Of a stretch of 6,484 nt of DNA, positions 6,342 to 6,484 are shown one piece after another; the stretch's first letter is position 1, and the number at the start of each line of letters is the position of its first letter. The notes under the pieces were generated by a model. That model was given only the letters and a program-made list of their open reading frames with translations. It was not told the origin of the DNA and searched no databases. The position numbers and the translations under genes are program-made. The stretch covers positions 1 to 6,484 of the forward strand of contig CATPBY010000538.1 of assembly GCA_955652845.1 (NCBI GenBank), given 5' to 3'. Source of the DNA: an uncultured Terriglobales bacterium. GTDB taxonomy: Bacteria > Acidobacteriota > Terriglobia > Terriglobales > Acidobacteriaceae.

Positions 6342-6484
6342 ATGGGCTTTGACACCATCATCGCAAACGGGCGTGTGGTAACCGCCACCGATACTTATGC
6401 CAGCGATGTCGCCATCAGCGGCGGCAAGGTTAACGCCATCGGGCAAAGCCTTCCTCGGCAGAATGCGACCAAAATTATCAATGC
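6342..6484 (+). CDS. Dihydropyrimidinase/hydantoinase, N-terminal fragment (runs off window)
   Basis: The first 47 codons of a cyclic-amidohydrolase gene. The N-terminus MGFDTIIANGRVVTATDT, then SDVAISGGKVNAIGQSL, is the typical opening beta-sandwich of dihydropyrimidinase, hydantoinase and related amidohydrolases: an I-x-NG-x-VVT start, then a D-[VI]-x-I-x-x-GK-[IV]-x-x-IG turn. The metal-binding HxH and carboxylated-lysine motifs lie beyond the window, so activity cannot be checked. The expected reaction is opening of the dihydrouracil or dihydrothymine ring to N-carbamoyl-beta-amino acid, which would feed the hydrolase at 2-808. Allantoinase, dihydroorotase or D-hydantoinase are alternatives; the VVTATDT wording and the nearby carbamoyl hydrolase favour dihydropyrimidinase. 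Confidence 0.82.
   Translation, partial: MGFDTIIANGRVVTATDTYASDVAISGGKVNAIGQSLPRQNATKIIN

Overview
The window looks like chromosome from a soil-type, moderately GC-rich bacterium. I favour Acidobacteriota, with moderate confidence. The grounds are the protein types and two kinds of intergenic repeat that I associate with that phylum: modules bounded by TGTCATCCTGAGCG and AGTCGAAGGA, and ACCAC/CACGAAGG modules. No rRNA, tRNA, CRISPR array, transposase or phage gene is visible.

Layout, left to right. (1) Positions 2-808 hold the 3' part of a nitrilase-superfamily amidohydrolase of the beta-ureidopropionase type, with the catalytic Glu, Lys and Cys all present. (2) Positions 809-1043 are non-coding and carry two copies of one dispersed repeat facing each other; the second ends 14 bases before the next gene. 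(3) Positions 1044-2468 encode an NCS1-family nucleobase/allantoin/hydantoin-type cation symporter. (4) Positions 2469-2702 are non-coding, with a weak possible terminator and a weak possible -10 box. (5) Positions 2703-5114 encode a large, secreted, mostly beta-strand protein that I cannot assign. (6) On the minus strand, 6122-5130, lies a luciferase-like (LLM) flavin/F420-type oxidoreductase, which converges on the secreted-protein gene with a 15-base gap. (7) Positions 6123-6341 are a divergent control region with an inverted repeat pair and a tight hairpin ahead of the LLM gene. (8) From 6342 to the window end is the start of a dihydropyrimidinase/hydantoinase gene.

Taken together, the transporter, the cyclic-amide hydrolase (dihydropyrimidinase) and the carbamoyl-amino-acid hydrolase (beta-ureidopropionase) form the uptake, second and third steps of reductive pyrimidine catabolism: uracil or thymine to dihydropyrimidine, then to N-carbamoyl-beta-amino acid, then to beta-amino acid, CO2 and ammonia. 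The first-step enzyme, dihydropyrimidine dehydrogenase, is not in the window. The LLM oxidoreductase sits inside this set and is the least explained part of it. The secreted protein has no visible link to the pathway.
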